Source: Amylostereum areolatum (Eukaryota > Basidiomycota > Agaricomycetes > Russulales > Stereaceae). From it: DNA of 64,000 bases. The stretch lies in NCBI GenBank assembly GCA_012932865.1, contig SAXG01000026.1, forward strand, positions 62,001-126,000. Reading direction: 5' to 3'. The notes below the pieces were generated by a model, which saw only the letters and a program-made list of their open reading frames with translations, did no database searches and was not told where the DNA came from. A program made the position numbers and the translations under genes. This document shows positions 30,265-40,422 of this stretch, one piece after another (the stretch's first letter is position 1; each line of letters begins with the position of its first letter).

Positions 30265-31517
30265 AAACCCTCCTTCTTCTCCTCCACCTTCGGCTGAGCT
30301 TGAAGCACGTCCATCACGTTTTTCCGATCTTCGGCCGACAGGCTCCTAGCCCAGGCGGTGGGCGTCTCGAACGTCTGTGCTCGAGCCTCCCGCTTTGGCG
30401 GTTCCGTGTACCGGTCCCTCCCCCACATGTCTCGGATGTTCTTCACGTCCACCCTGCAGTCCCGCACCTGGTGGCCATTCTGTCCGCAGCGGAAGCATCG
30501 CCCCTTGATGTCGACACGGTTGACGTCCATCGGCTGACCTTTGCCACCGTGCACCATGCCGGTTCCATCGCGGCGCCATGGGACCTGCCCCCCTTGTTGC
30601 CCATTGGACGATCCTTGTCCTTTGGGTTTTTGGTTCTGCACGGGTCCACTGCGCTGGGTCTTAAGATCCTCCCGCTCCTGTTGCAGACCGTTGATCAGGA
30701 TGATGCGCTCTTTGAGGTCCTCATATTTCTGAGGAACGTGGCCGCTGTCGTAGATGGAGTCGATGGTCCGATAGTAGACGTTGTGTTTGAGCAGCTGCAT
30801 GAGGTGGATAGGGTCCTGCGCCGTGGAGTATCCTGCCTTCCTTGCGAGTTGCTCGAACTTGGCGAAGTATTCATGGGCAGTGGTACCCTTCGTCTGTTTG
30901 AACCCGTCCAGTTCGACTGCGGCACGGTGCTGCTCATTGACGTCGGTGAAGGCCCCTTTGAGTGCTTTATGGAAGTCCACCCAGGCGACCATGGCTCCAT
31001 TGGCCAAGTGTGCATCCTCATACTCGGCCTTCCAGGTGCGTGCTGCCTCCCCCGTCATGTAGGTGAGAATGAAGAGGACTTTGTCCTTGTCCATCACGAG
31101 GTCATCCTCAGCGGCTCGCATGTATTCCTCGCACGACCGCATCCAGTCATTGAAGTCCTCTCGTTTCCCAGAGAAGCCTTCAGGAGTTTTCGCGTGGACT
31201 TTCTTTCGGGGGGGTCTGGCGGCGGCGGCGGCTGGGGCACTAACAGTGACCGCAGGGGGGTTGACGGTGATGGGGGGGGCCGTGACGTTGACGGTGGGGG
31301 GTGGCAGGTTGAGGGCGGCAACAAGCACGGCAGGGATGGCGACCCATTGGCCATTTACTTCCATGAGCCAGGCATTGTCGGTGCCGTTATTCATGTGTTG
31401 GATGGGAGAGCCAGTTTGGCCGATGACGATGTTCCATGTTCCACCGATTTCGGTGCAGTTGGCAAGTTCGGCGGGGAGAGGGGGTTGGGGGTCGGTGCGG
31501 ATCCACTGGGCAGCCAT
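30261..31517 (-). CDS. Gag of element E (418 aa)
   Basis: Starts at ATG 31517. A capsid-like region (WMRSCEEYM, FILTYMTGEAARTWKAEY, LARKAGYSTAQDPIHLMQLL) precedes a CCHC knuckle (CFRCGQNGHQVRDC). It ends GGT-TTT-TGA, the same geometry as in families A and B. The frame is open upstream of the ATG for 102 codons back to TAA 31826-31824, beyond which ORF0 lies in the same frame. Confidence 0.92.
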   Translation of the reverse strand: MAAQWIRTDPQPPLPAELANCTEIGGTWNIVIGQTGSPIQHMNNGTDNAWLMEVNGQWVAIPAVLVAALNLPPPTVNVTAPPITVNPPAVTVSAPAAAAARPPRKKVHAKTPEGFSGKREDFNDWMRSCEEYMRAAEDDLVMDKDKVLFILTYMTGEAARTWKAEYEDAHLANGAMVAWVDFHKALKGAFTDVNEQHRAAVELDGFKQTKGTTAHEYFAKFEQLARKAGYSTAQDPIHLMQLLKHNVYYRTIDSIYDSGHVPQKYEDLKERIILINGLQQEREDLKTQRSGPVQNQKPKGQGSSNGQQGGQVPWRRDGTGMVHGGKGQPMDVNRVDIKGRCFRCGQNGHQVRDCRVDVKNIRDMWGRDRYTEPPKREARAQTFETPTAWARSLSAEDRKNVMDVLQAQPKVEEKKEGF

Positions 31518-31823
31518 GATTGGTTCGTCGAGGTCAGAGAAGTCTTCGTCGGTGACAGGTGGTAGGACGGAGGCGGCGATGAGGTTGAAGTCGGCTTCAG
31601 TGAGGTCGTCTTGGCTTTCGTTGGCGAAGTACCAACTGATGCCACTTGTTTGGGTTGCTACAAAGGCGACTTCGACAGTGGTGTCTCCGAGTTGGACAAA
31701 GAAGTCGTTTCCTCGTTCAGTGAAGCCTAGAGGGAGGGGATATATGTAGCAGTTTTCGTCCTCAACGTCGGTGTTGGAGTCAGAACTGGAGTCAGAGCCG
31801 TTGAGTCCGAACGAGGGAATTGT

Positions 31824-32225
31824 TTATAAGTGGGTGAGGTCGATGACCTCTGGCTGGGTGAGGTCGATGACCTCTGGCTCTGGTGTGGGGCTGGAGGTGT
31901 TGCCTGGTGTAAGGAGGCGGTGGGTGTGTCGAGTGTCCACTGGTATTTTCTCGTTGGGCGCGTAGAAGGTCTTTGGGGGTTGCTCGAGTTTGTAGCGGTA
32001 GGTGACGTATGGGCAGGAGTAGACGTAGAGGTTTCCGTTTCCTTGTTCGCTTATTTTGAGGCGATAGAAGTGGATGTCTATGACGGAGTCTTCAAGTTCT
32101 TCTACGCCGAGGGCGACCTTCCAATTGTGCCAGGCCCAAGGGTCTTTAGATTCGTTGATGAGGGAGATGATAGCGTTGTGGCTGATGGGGATGACTTCTT
32201 GTACTTGCGAGCGCCAATCTTCCAT
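31824..32225 (-). CDS. ORF0 of element E (KDPW protein), in frame with gag
   Basis: 133 residues from ATG 32225 to TAA 31826-31824; the frame is open further upstream to 32435. It contains SKDPWAWHNWKVALG and a Tyr-rich stretch (LYVYSCPYVTYRYKLEQPP), both with counterparts in ORF0 of element C (KKDPWTAHGLNFRIF; PTYHTYLIQN). It ends with repeated EVIDLT. Gag follows in the same frame after the TAA, with a protein-like open stretch between. Function unknown. Confidence 0.6.
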   Translation of the reverse strand: MEDWRSQVQEVIPISHNAIISLINESKDPWAWHNWKVALGVEELEDSVIDIHFYRLKISEQGNGNLYVYSCPYVTYRYKLEQPPKTFYAPNEKIPVDTRHTHRLLTPGNTSSPTPEPEVIDLTQPEVIDLTHL

Positions 32226-32696
32226 GCACGAGCCCCCAGTCGAAATGGTTACTCTGTGCGGCAAGGGAAGATTTTGTCGAGGGAAGGTGGTTCTGTTATG
32301 AGATCGCAAGACGGTCTGCCTCAGTCTTCTCGACCTGTTGGCTGTCTCTTCGTCTAGGGGACACGAGCCCAAAGACTTCCTAAACTGCTTTCCTTTCGCC
32401 GCTTTTACTCGTTTCCTACACCAAAGGTGCACCTTCTACTGTCACCTCTGAGCTTTCAACTCCTGGTATTGGAGAGTCTCGAGTAGGTGTAACGTTTCGA
32501 GGAAACGTCAAGCCGGCACCGGTATACGTGCGCACGACCACAATGTCAGGGTAACGAGTCGCGTACTCTGGGGGCAACGGTCTAGGGCGGCACGGGGGAA
32601 GGACAAGGTCAGTACCAGACGGGTACTACTACTACTACGCTACAGTACGTAGGGACGGTCGTAGGGTGGTGCAAGAGTAAACAGATCTCGAGCTTA

Positions 32697-33154
32697 TGTC
32701 AGCAACGACTAGTGCGACAGCACCAAGTTACAACACAGCTGACTAGAAGATGAGGACAACAGAGGGGAGCCGATCAGACACGGCGACAGACGAGGGAAAG
32801 CAAGCAAAGTCGGTAGAATTGACTAGCTCGAGATAAGGAATATGTACAGCGAGAGCAAGCCTTATATACACAAGAGGAGAGAGACTTAGGTAAGCAACCA
32901 ATACACGGCAATCAGTAAGCAGACCAAGTATAAGTAAGCAGTCGTATGTAAAAGAGCACAGCATGAGTCAGTATCGTACAGCATGAGTCAAGAGAAAGGA
33001 GTCAGACCCGGACCGAGATGAGTCACGTGGGTCCGGGCGGGATATAGATGAGCCAGGTCCGGGCCAAGGTGGAGCCGGACCGGTGATAAGTCGATAAGTC
33101 CTAAAGCGTGTAACCGATGTAAAGTAAAAAGAAAATTATAGACCGTTCATGACA
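32697..33154 (-). repeat. 5' LTR of element E (458 bp)
   Basis: Same sequence as 25660-26117 with about three transitions. Followed by ACAAG and then PEX3 codons in frame. Confidence 0.93.
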
Positions 33155-33567
33155 ACAAGGCCGACATGGCCAGCTCACAGGCAAGTCTCAACACAAAATT
33201 GAAAGCCTCTCTTTGGAGAGAAGTCAAGATGCTTGGTGCGCACTTCATCGCTCTTCTTGCCTTCCGTTCTAACTATATTCCCAGCCGTCACGCGCACACT
33301 CACCGTCGTATATTCGATCGCCCTCCTCACCCTCTTCGCACACGTCCAACTCTCCCTCCTGGGGCGATACAAGTACGTGCACTCAATAGTGCAACTAGAG
33401 CGAGACGAAGAAGCTCGAGAACAACTTGAAACGTCCATCGCCTCCCTCTTCTTCAGCCTGCCCCGGGACCGGGCCCTAGCGGACATAGAGGCGCTCGACT
33501 TGGACGAGGAATGAGAGAAGGACGACCTGTGGCGCGAGGGCATCGACACGGAGACAGAGCGGAAGTA
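33155..33567 (+). pseudogene. PEX3: PEX3 remnant, segment 2 (between element E and MITE)
   Basis: Continues segment 1 in frame (GCC-GAC-ATG). A 49 bp intron (33236-33284, gtgcgc...cccag) joins SLWREVKML to VTRTLTVVYSIALLTLFA, a hydrophobic conserved PEX3 stretch, then LGRYKYVHSIVQLERDEEA. An in-frame TGA at 33512-33514 (GAA-TGA-GAG) interrupts it before DDLWREGIDTETERK. The MITE then splits a Tyr codon at TA. Confidence 0.85.
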
Positions 33568-33864
33568 AGGTAGGGCTCATGCAGATCCATCCAACGTGAC
33601 GGACATTTGCGTGTAAATCTAAAGGCAATTCAACGGGGCACATTTTGAAAAATCGACTTCCTATTATCCCAAGATGTTCACGTCCCCGACAAAAAATGGG
33701 GAGCACTCTAGAGAAAAAGTTTGAGAGTCAAGAGGAGTTGAGTTTTCAGTGCATTTCCGAGACACGCACAGCTCGCAGTTATCAGCTCGCCGCGCACTCT
33801 TCTGGCGCGGGGTCACGGGGGTCACACGCGTGTCACCATGGATGGATCTGCATGAGCCCTACCT
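33568..33864. mobile_element. MITE, 297 bp, TA target duplication
   Basis: Perfect 25 bp terminal inverted repeats (33568-33592 and 33840-33864, starting AGGTAGGGCTCATG) are flanked by TA (33566-33567 and 33865-33866). Removing it restores PEX3 codons Arg-Lys-Tyr-Leu-Thr. TA duplication and TIR fit a Tc1/mariner-type non-autonomous element. No ORF inside. Confidence 0.9.
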
Positions 33865-33932
33865 TATCTCACGGTTAGCTGCTGGATATTGAACGGGGGC
33901 TGGAAGGATGTGGGCGAGCACGTGCGCAGGGG
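33865..33932 (+). pseudogene. PEX3: PEX3 remnant, segment 3 (between MITE and element C)
   Basis: Encodes YLTVSCWILNGGWKDVGEHV and the Arg-Arg-Gly that precedes element C, matching the conserved Trp-rich PEX3 block. The AGGGG duplication of element C ends it; the frame resumes at 41468 as RGVEEVFE. Confidence 0.85.
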
Positions 33933-34355
33933 TGTCAGAAACGCAGTTTATGAGACCGATGGAACCGCCTAAGTCGCGACGATGGGAGGAGCGAGAAGAA
34001 GCAATAGATTCGAGAGTGCCGGGGTCTAGGGTAGTGCAATGTGCGCTACAGTACCGTATGACGAGATGGACAGTCTAGGGAAGAGGGAAGAGAAACACTG
34101 TCCTTATATACAAGTGGGTACGATGGTGCGATGCAATGCGATAGTGGTGCGAGCGGGGGGAACAATAAGAAAGGAGTCATGGGGCGGAGGACGAAGGTCC
34201 GGAGCAATGATGTCATAGATAAGGATGCGGAACCCCGCTCGGAAGTCCGGGCAATGACGTCGTTGAAGCATGTGATGCAAGGGAAAGTCATGTGCCGTGA
34301 CGTGTCGCATGTACGAGGTCTGCAAACGAAGAGAGAAATGGAGCGATCCGTGACA
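33933..34355 (-). repeat. 3' LTR of element C (423 bp)
   Basis: Plus-strand TGTCAGAAACG to GATCCGTGACA. In element orientation it follows the purine tract AAAGGGGGGGTAA, as in element A. Confidence 0.95.
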
Positions 34356-37300
34356 TTACCCCCCCTTTAAGACGCGCTTTCGCCTGGAGCGCGATGTCAT
34401 CTGCAAGGGTAGATGTGAGAAAATCGTCAAAGGAGATGCCGAGGGAACGTACAGGGCGGGGCGCATTTGGATGGCGTTTGTGGAAGGCATCGATCATGTC
34501 GGTGACCTTTGAGAGCGAGGAGCGAGGGAGCCAGGTATTCTCGGAGTCAGGATAGCCTGCCCACTTGACGAGGTATTGTATGCCTTTCTTGTTGCGGGTC
34601 GGCTTCGAGTTGATGATGTCTTCAACGTCATATTCTTCTTCGTCATCAACGAGGTCAGGCGGCGGTTGTTCATAGTTTGGACCATGTGCCATTGTCTCCT
34701 TGTACGCGGTGAGCAGCGAAGCATGGAAGACTGGGTGGATTCTCCACGTCTTTGGCAGCTTCAGGCGGTAGTTCACTGGGCTAATAACGTCAACGATCTT
34801 GAAGGGTCCAAATCGTTTGGCAGCAAGCTTAGCTTTCGGCCTCGTCGTCTTCAGGTTTTTGCCTTCGAGCCAGACCTTGTCTCCGACGGCGAACAGTGTC
34901 GATTTGCTGATCGTGTCACCATTGTAGTGCTTCATTAAGTCGGATGCGAGGGCAAGGCTGGCCTTGATCTCCTGTCGGACTTCTTCAAGTTGACGGAGGC
35001 GTTCTTCAACTGCAGGGACCTTTGAGGACAGGTTTACAGATGGGTACATCTTGGGGAGGAAGCTGTAGAGGACTTCAAAGGGGGCCTTTCCAGTAGCTGC
35101 ATGGGTGCGGGAGTTGTGAGAAAACTCGAAGAAGGGCAACCACTTCACCCAGTCATCTTGACGGTAGTTGCAGAATACTCGCAGGAACTGCTCAAGGTTC
35201 TGGTTTTCGCGTTCAGTCTGGCCGTCTGTCTGTGGGTGATACGCTGTGCTAAGGGCAGACTTGATCCCAAGCTTCTCGTTGAGTGTACGCATTACCTGCC
35301 CAGCAAATTGGGGTCCGCGATCCGAAATGATCTTGTCCGCTAAGCCGTAGTGTCGGTATACCTTATTGAAGAGAATGTCGGCCGTGCCATCGCTGGTGAT
35401 CTTTGTTGTACATGGGGTGGTAACCACCATCTTGGTGAGGCGATCAACCACGACATTGACGGCATTATAGCCTTCGCAGTCAGGGAGCTCGACAATGAAG
35501 TCGGTAGAGATGACGCCAAATGGTTGGTTGGGTACTTCGTTCAGGATCATGTCGACGTGGGGTCGGCTGCTCTGTGTCTTTGTCGACTGGCAGGTTGCGC
35601 ATCCTGCTACGAAGTCGCGGACAAAGACAGACATGCCGGGCCACCAATATTCACGACTCACAAGTTCGTAAGTCTTGAAGCGACCAGGGTGTCCAGCCAG
35701 GGGCGATTCATGGTACATTTTGACAATGTCGTGTCGCAACTCGTCGTCTGCAGGGACGTATACCTTTCCTCTAAACAGGACCAGGCCTTCTTCGTAGTTC
35801 CATTCTTGAAGGTTCTTGATGAGTGTACGCGGTCCGTTCCGTAAGATGGCATCCAGAGCTTGAACGACCTCGATGTCCTTGGTCTTGCAGTCGCGGATAC
35901 GTCGTCGGAGTTCGACATCGCCGAGGGATGTTACTGCTCCTGGCCTTGTTGCACGTATCTGGAAGTACTTGGGGTCGAGCAAGATACGCTCCTTGTTGTC
36001 ATTCTCAACGCCCTGCTTGTGATCAGGTCGTCGGGACATTGGGTCTGGGCGATGGGATACTCCTGGTTTGTGAACGAGCGCGAAGTCAAATTGAGTGAGG
36101 AATAGAGCCCAATGTGCCTGTCGGCGGCTCAGCTTCTGTGCCGTCTTGAAATGCTCCAGGTTCTTGTGGTCTGTCCAGATTTCGACGGTGTCGGGGGCGC
36201 CTTCGAGGTAGTGGCGCCAGGCTTCGAGTGCACGGATGATCGCGAGTAGCTCCTTGTCGTAGATGTTGTCACGGATCGCTCCATTTCTCTCTTCGTTTGC
36301 AGACCTCGTACACGCGACGCGTCACAGCACATGACTTTCCCTTGCATCACATGCTTCGACGACGTCATTGCCCAGACTTCCGAGCGGGGTTCCGCATCCT
36401 TATCTATGACATCATTGCTCCGGACCTTCATCCTCCGCCCCATGACTCCTTTCTTATTGTTCCCCCCGCTCGCACCACTATCGCATTGCATCGCACCATC
36501 GTACCCACTTGTATATAAGGACAGTGTTTCTCTTCCCTCTTCCCTAGACTGTCCATCTCGTCATACGGTACTGTAGCTTGCACTACACTGCCCTAGACCC
36601 GGCACTCTCGAATCCATCTGCTTCCTTCGCTCCTCTCATCGTCGCAACTTAGGCGGTCCCTTCGGTCTCATAAACTGCGTTTCTGACAGATGTCGTAGTT
36701 GCGTTCCGGTTCCGACAGGGCCTTGGACAGATATGCCACTGGATGCCAGTGACCGTCGTTGCCTTTCTGCGAGAGTATACCTCCAGTAGCAAAGTCCGAG
36801 GCGTCAACTTCGACGAGGTAGGGTTTCCTTGGATCAGGCATAACTAAGACAGGAGAGGAGGTGAACGCAGCTTTAAGTGCGTTAAACGCCGTCTGGCATT
36901 CCGTCGACCAATTCCATGTGCAGTCCTTCTTTGTCAGGTCGAACAGAGGTCGTGCGATCTTGGAGAAATCCTTGATGAAGTGTTGGTAGAAATTACCAAA
37001 TCCGAGGAAGGATTGTACATCCTTGACCGTCTGGGGTGTAGGCCAGTCCTGGATACCAGCTACCTTGACGGGGTCCATGGCGATCTTGTCGTGTGAGATA
37101 ATGAGTCCGAGGTATTCAACGGAGTCCTGCTCGAAGACGCATTTCTCTGGCTTAAGGAACAGGTCATTGTCTTGTAGGCGTTGGAGAACCTGTCGCACTA
37201 TGGCACGATGTTCCTCCATAGTTCGAGTGAATACGAGGATGTCGTCCATGTAGATGATGACTTTGCCCGAGTCGATAAGGTCCTTGAAAAGTTCGTTCAT

Positions 37301-38809
37301 CATTGCCTGGAACGTCGCGGGGGAGTTCATAAGGCCGAAGAACATCACCGTAGGTTCAAAGAGGCCATGATTCGTCTTGAACACAGCCTTCCACTCGTCG
37401 CCTTCCTTGATGCGGACGTTGTTGTACCCCCAGCGGACGTCCATCTTGGAGAAGATCTTTGCACCTTTGAGGTGGTCGACAATTTCTGAGATCAGCGGCA
37501 AGGGGTACTCGTTTTTGATGGTACCCTTGTTCAGCTCTTGATAGTCCTGTACAGGCCGCAGCTTCCCATCCTTCTTTTTGACGAAGAAGAACGGACTTGC
37601 CTGCGGTGATTTCGATGGGCGAATGTAGCCCTTCTTCAGGTGGTCGTCGAGGAAGGTATCGAGCTCGATCTGCTCGGAGGGGGAGAGCGGATAGATCTTG
37701 CAGGGCTTGGGTTCGAAGCCGTCCTTCATGTCGATGGCATGATCCCATGGTCGTCGGTCGGGTAGTCATTCAGAGGTTTTCTTGTCGAATACGGGTGCAA
37801 AGTCGCGGTATGGAGGGGGAACCAAGTCTTCAAAGGTTTGCGGACGTGCATTTTCCTTTGAGTGCTCTGCAAGCTCTTGCGCCTTGGTGAAGCCCGCGTG
37901 GATTGGTACTGCCTCCGGGTTGGGGCCGTCAACTTCAGGAAGAATCCCAGCACGACGCAGGCCATTGATCTCCCAGTCTCGGAAGACCCTGGGTCGTTCG
38001 TCGTCGTCTTCAGTGAAAAGGTGGGCAGGTAAAGGTGAGAGATGGAATGTGCGGATGCGAACTCCTTTGACCCTGCACGCGGGGATGACATACGTAGGGA
38101 TAGGGGCCCAGGAGACATACACTGGTTCTGAGAAGGGGTCGTCCGGGGCTAGAGGTACCTTAGGGGCCGCATCAGCTCGAACCTTTTGCTGTGATCGGGT
38201 CGACGATGGTGTTCGCGGCTTTGTTGCAAGGTTTGTCACGGTCGGTTCGGAGAGGGTGCAGGAGGGAGGGCAGCGGAGCATGTCAACACGATCTTGCTGC
38301 CAGTCTATGGTGGGGTTATGCTCATCGAGCCAGTCTGTTCCAAGGATCATATCGTGATCACCGATGTCGGTGATGAAGAACTCAGCTTCTTCCTCATGGT
38401 ATGCCTTCGAGTCTTGCGAGTATATCCGGATCCGTTGGGTCATCGTATCACGCACCCAGCCCATGATGTTCTCGGTGCCGTCCACGTTACGCACAGGGAA
38501 CGGGTTTTCTAGTTTTCTCGTAGTCAGCTTCTTGCGTTCAGCAAAGCTTCGATTGATGATGATTCCTTCTGCACCGCTGTCAAGCAGTGCATCTGCGTCG
38601 ATTTGTCGGCCTGTCGCTCGTCCAATCATTTTGACCTTGAGCGTTATTGAGGGTGTCTGCCTGTTCTTCGTGACAGTAGAGAGGTGCACACACAATGGAT
38701 ACGATTGCTCACATGAGGTCATAGATGATAGTACAGAGAAGCGATTGTAAGATGCCGATGATATAAGTCCTTTGCCTCTGCCAGACGACGCGACTGGGGG
38801 GCGTTTCAA
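34288..38809 (-). pseudogene. Pol of element C, broken by a stop and a solo LTR
   Basis: Begins in the -1 register at the gag stop (TTG 38809). Protease (LLDSGAEG) and the linker are continuous to TGA 37768-37766, where element A has CGA (Arg) in KKTSERLPDRR. RT ([10 protein letters not shown]) and RNase H follow to 36689. The solo LTR 36267-36688 splits the NYDIYDKELL motif; the frame continues from 36261 through RNase H, integrase (ISDRGPQFAG, TERENQNLEQ) and chromodomain (YLVKWAGYPDSENTWLP). Apart from these two lesions the gene is colinear with element A and lacks A's frameshifts. Confidence 0.92.
36267..36688 (+). repeat. Solo LTR of family A inside element C (422 bp)
   Basis: Complete LTR (TGTCACGGATCG to TTTCTGACA) in plus orientation, flanked by the duplication GATGT (36262-36266 and 36689-36693). 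No internal sequence: a later family-A insertion reduced by LTR-LTR recombination. Confidence 0.95.
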
Positions 38810-39831
38810 AAATCCTGCGACTCTAGGATATCCTTCAACAGTGCCACTGCCTGCTCCTTACCTTCCGCATCCAGATCTTTCAGCTGGCGGGTGATCGCGG
38901 CGATGGTCTTGGACGGGTCGGGGGTTGCTTTTGCAGTGGACAGAGCCGTATTCGTCGGCAGGGGAGGGGCCTTGGACCCAGTCTCTACTGCGCCCACCCG
39001 TCGCGCGCTCGAGTCGCGGTTGAGGCAGTCGCGAGAGACGTGACCAGCCTGTCGACACATGAAGCACTTGCCTTCGCGCATCATCTTTGCGCGCTCATCG
39101 TCCGTCAGCTTTGCGGGATGGGTCGAGGTGTTGGTGAAGGCGCCGACTCGGCGCAACGAGGAGTCGTTGGTCGAACCGTTCGAGGTGAGCGCGACAGCCC
39201 CCTTGGACTGACTGCTCTTCCTCTCCGGGTTCTCTTCGAGCCACTGGTGGTTGATGCGGCGGGCGCGCTCCTTCCACTCCGCAAGTTTGGTGGGGAATGG
39301 GTACGACTGGGCCACCTGCTTGCCGAGGTCATGCTGAAGCCCCTTCTTGAAAAAGTGGATTAGCGCCTCGTCGTCGTACCCTGACATGGTTGCCAGCATC
39401 TCAAACTCGGTGATAAAGTCGGTGACGTCCCGGGTGGTCATTGCGAGCTCGTTGATCTTACGCTGAGCCTCTATCTTCGGATCGACGGGCACGAAGTCTT
39501 TGCCAAACCTCTCGAAGAGCTCTTTGTAGGAGCTATAGTGGAGTGTTGGGGGCGTGGGGTCGGGGGTTTCGGCATCTTCCTTCTCGTCTTCGTCAGCGAA
39601 GAGTTCCATGTGGCGATGCGTGGCCCAGGCTTTCGCCGTGTCGTCCTCCATCAGGCTGAGGAGGAGCATCATCTTGGCGTCGTCTGTGGCATAAACATCC
39701 TTGTTAATGCGTTGGAACATACGGAGCTCGAGGGAGAACCGGAGAGTGTCGCGTCTATCGCCTCTGAATGGCTTTGGCTTTGGGCCGATCTCCCGCTTGG
39801 AGACGGCAGGTTTAGATTCGGCGTCGGACAT
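38806..39831 (-). CDS. Gag of element C (341 aa from first ATG)
   Basis: First ATG in frame is 39831 (MSDAESKPAVSKREIG). Contains the capsid-like part (LELRMFQRINKDVYATDDAK, DVTDFITEFEMLATMSGYDD) and the CCHC knuckle CFMCRQAGHVSRDC, ending GAT-TTT-TGA. The frame is open upstream without ATG to the TAG at 40425-40423 (197 codons), and this stretch reads as protein (DWYFDDRDEQPYVENSDFA; HWSWHHNQQFLTPADF), so the true N-terminus may lie further upstream. Confidence 0.9.
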   Translation of the reverse strand: MSDAESKPAVSKREIGPKPKPFRGDRRDTLRFSLELRMFQRINKDVYATDDAKMMLLLSLMEDDTAKAWATHRHMELFADEDEKEDAETPDPTPPTLHYSSYKELFERFGKDFVPVDPKIEAQRKINELAMTTRDVTDFITEFEMLATMSGYDDEALIHFFKKGLQHDLGKQVAQSYPFPTKLAEWKERARRINHQWLEENPERKSSQSKGAVALTSNGSTNDSSLRRVGAFTNTSTHPAKLTDDERAKMMREGKCFMCRQAGHVSRDCLNRDSSARRVGAVETGSKAPPLPTNTALSTAKATPDPSKTIAAITRQLKDLDAEGKEQAVALLKDILESQDF

Positions 39832-40422
39832 CTTGTCGAAGGGGAGGGGGACGGTGAGGGATTGGGCGAGTTCTTGATCAAGGCGGCGTAGGGTTTCTCG
39901 TTGGTGTTCTTCTGCTTCTTCAACTTCGTCCTCAACTTGTTTTGCGACAAGGAAGTCGGCGGGGGTGAGGAATTGCTGGTTATGATGCCACGACCAGTGA
40001 TCTTGGACGGGACTGAACGAAGTGGGCTGCCACTCAACTACTGATCGTCCTGGGGTTCCGTTCTTGTTCCGTCTATAGGCGTACCACTTCCTAGTTGTGT
40101 CGTTGTAGTTGATCCCTTCTGGGACTTCGACTACAGTACGTCGACGGGGTGGGGGCAAGTTGGTGGGAGGAGGGTTCAGGAAGCGCTGTAGAACGTCCGC
40201 AGCGGTGGCAAAATCCGAGTTTTCGACGTAGGGTTGTTCGTCGCGGTCGTCGAAGTACCAGTCTCGACGTTGCCGGTTTGGTTCGTCGTGCTGCCAATGT
40301 ATGGATTCCTTAGTCTGCTGCGAGGTGAGGATGTAGTACTCTTCAGGACAGTAGTCTCGAAAGACGCCTGGGGGGAAGTTCGGAGTGGGGGGACGAGGGA
40401 CTGTGGGGGACGTGATGGTGGT

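Larger units (their letters stand above)
25660..33154 (-). mobile_element. Ty3/gypsy chromovirus, family E, complete (element E)
   Basis: LTRs at 25660-26117 and 32697-33154 (458 bp each) differ at about three sites and are flanked by the duplication ACAAG (25655-25659, 33155-33159). On the minus strand the order is LTR, ORF0, gag, pol with chromodomain, LTR. It sits inside PEX3 in antisense orientation. One nonsense codon in pol is the only break I found. Confidence 0.95.

Noticed and set aside
30237..31565. 442-codon plus-strand ORF
   Set aside because: Exactly antisense to gag of element E, which has a clear CCHC knuckle; a codon-usage shadow.
37766..37768. RIP-type mutation limited to TCG sites
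   Set aside because: The apparent C-to-T stops sit in ACG, GCG and TCG contexts, so simple CpG deamination fits better.
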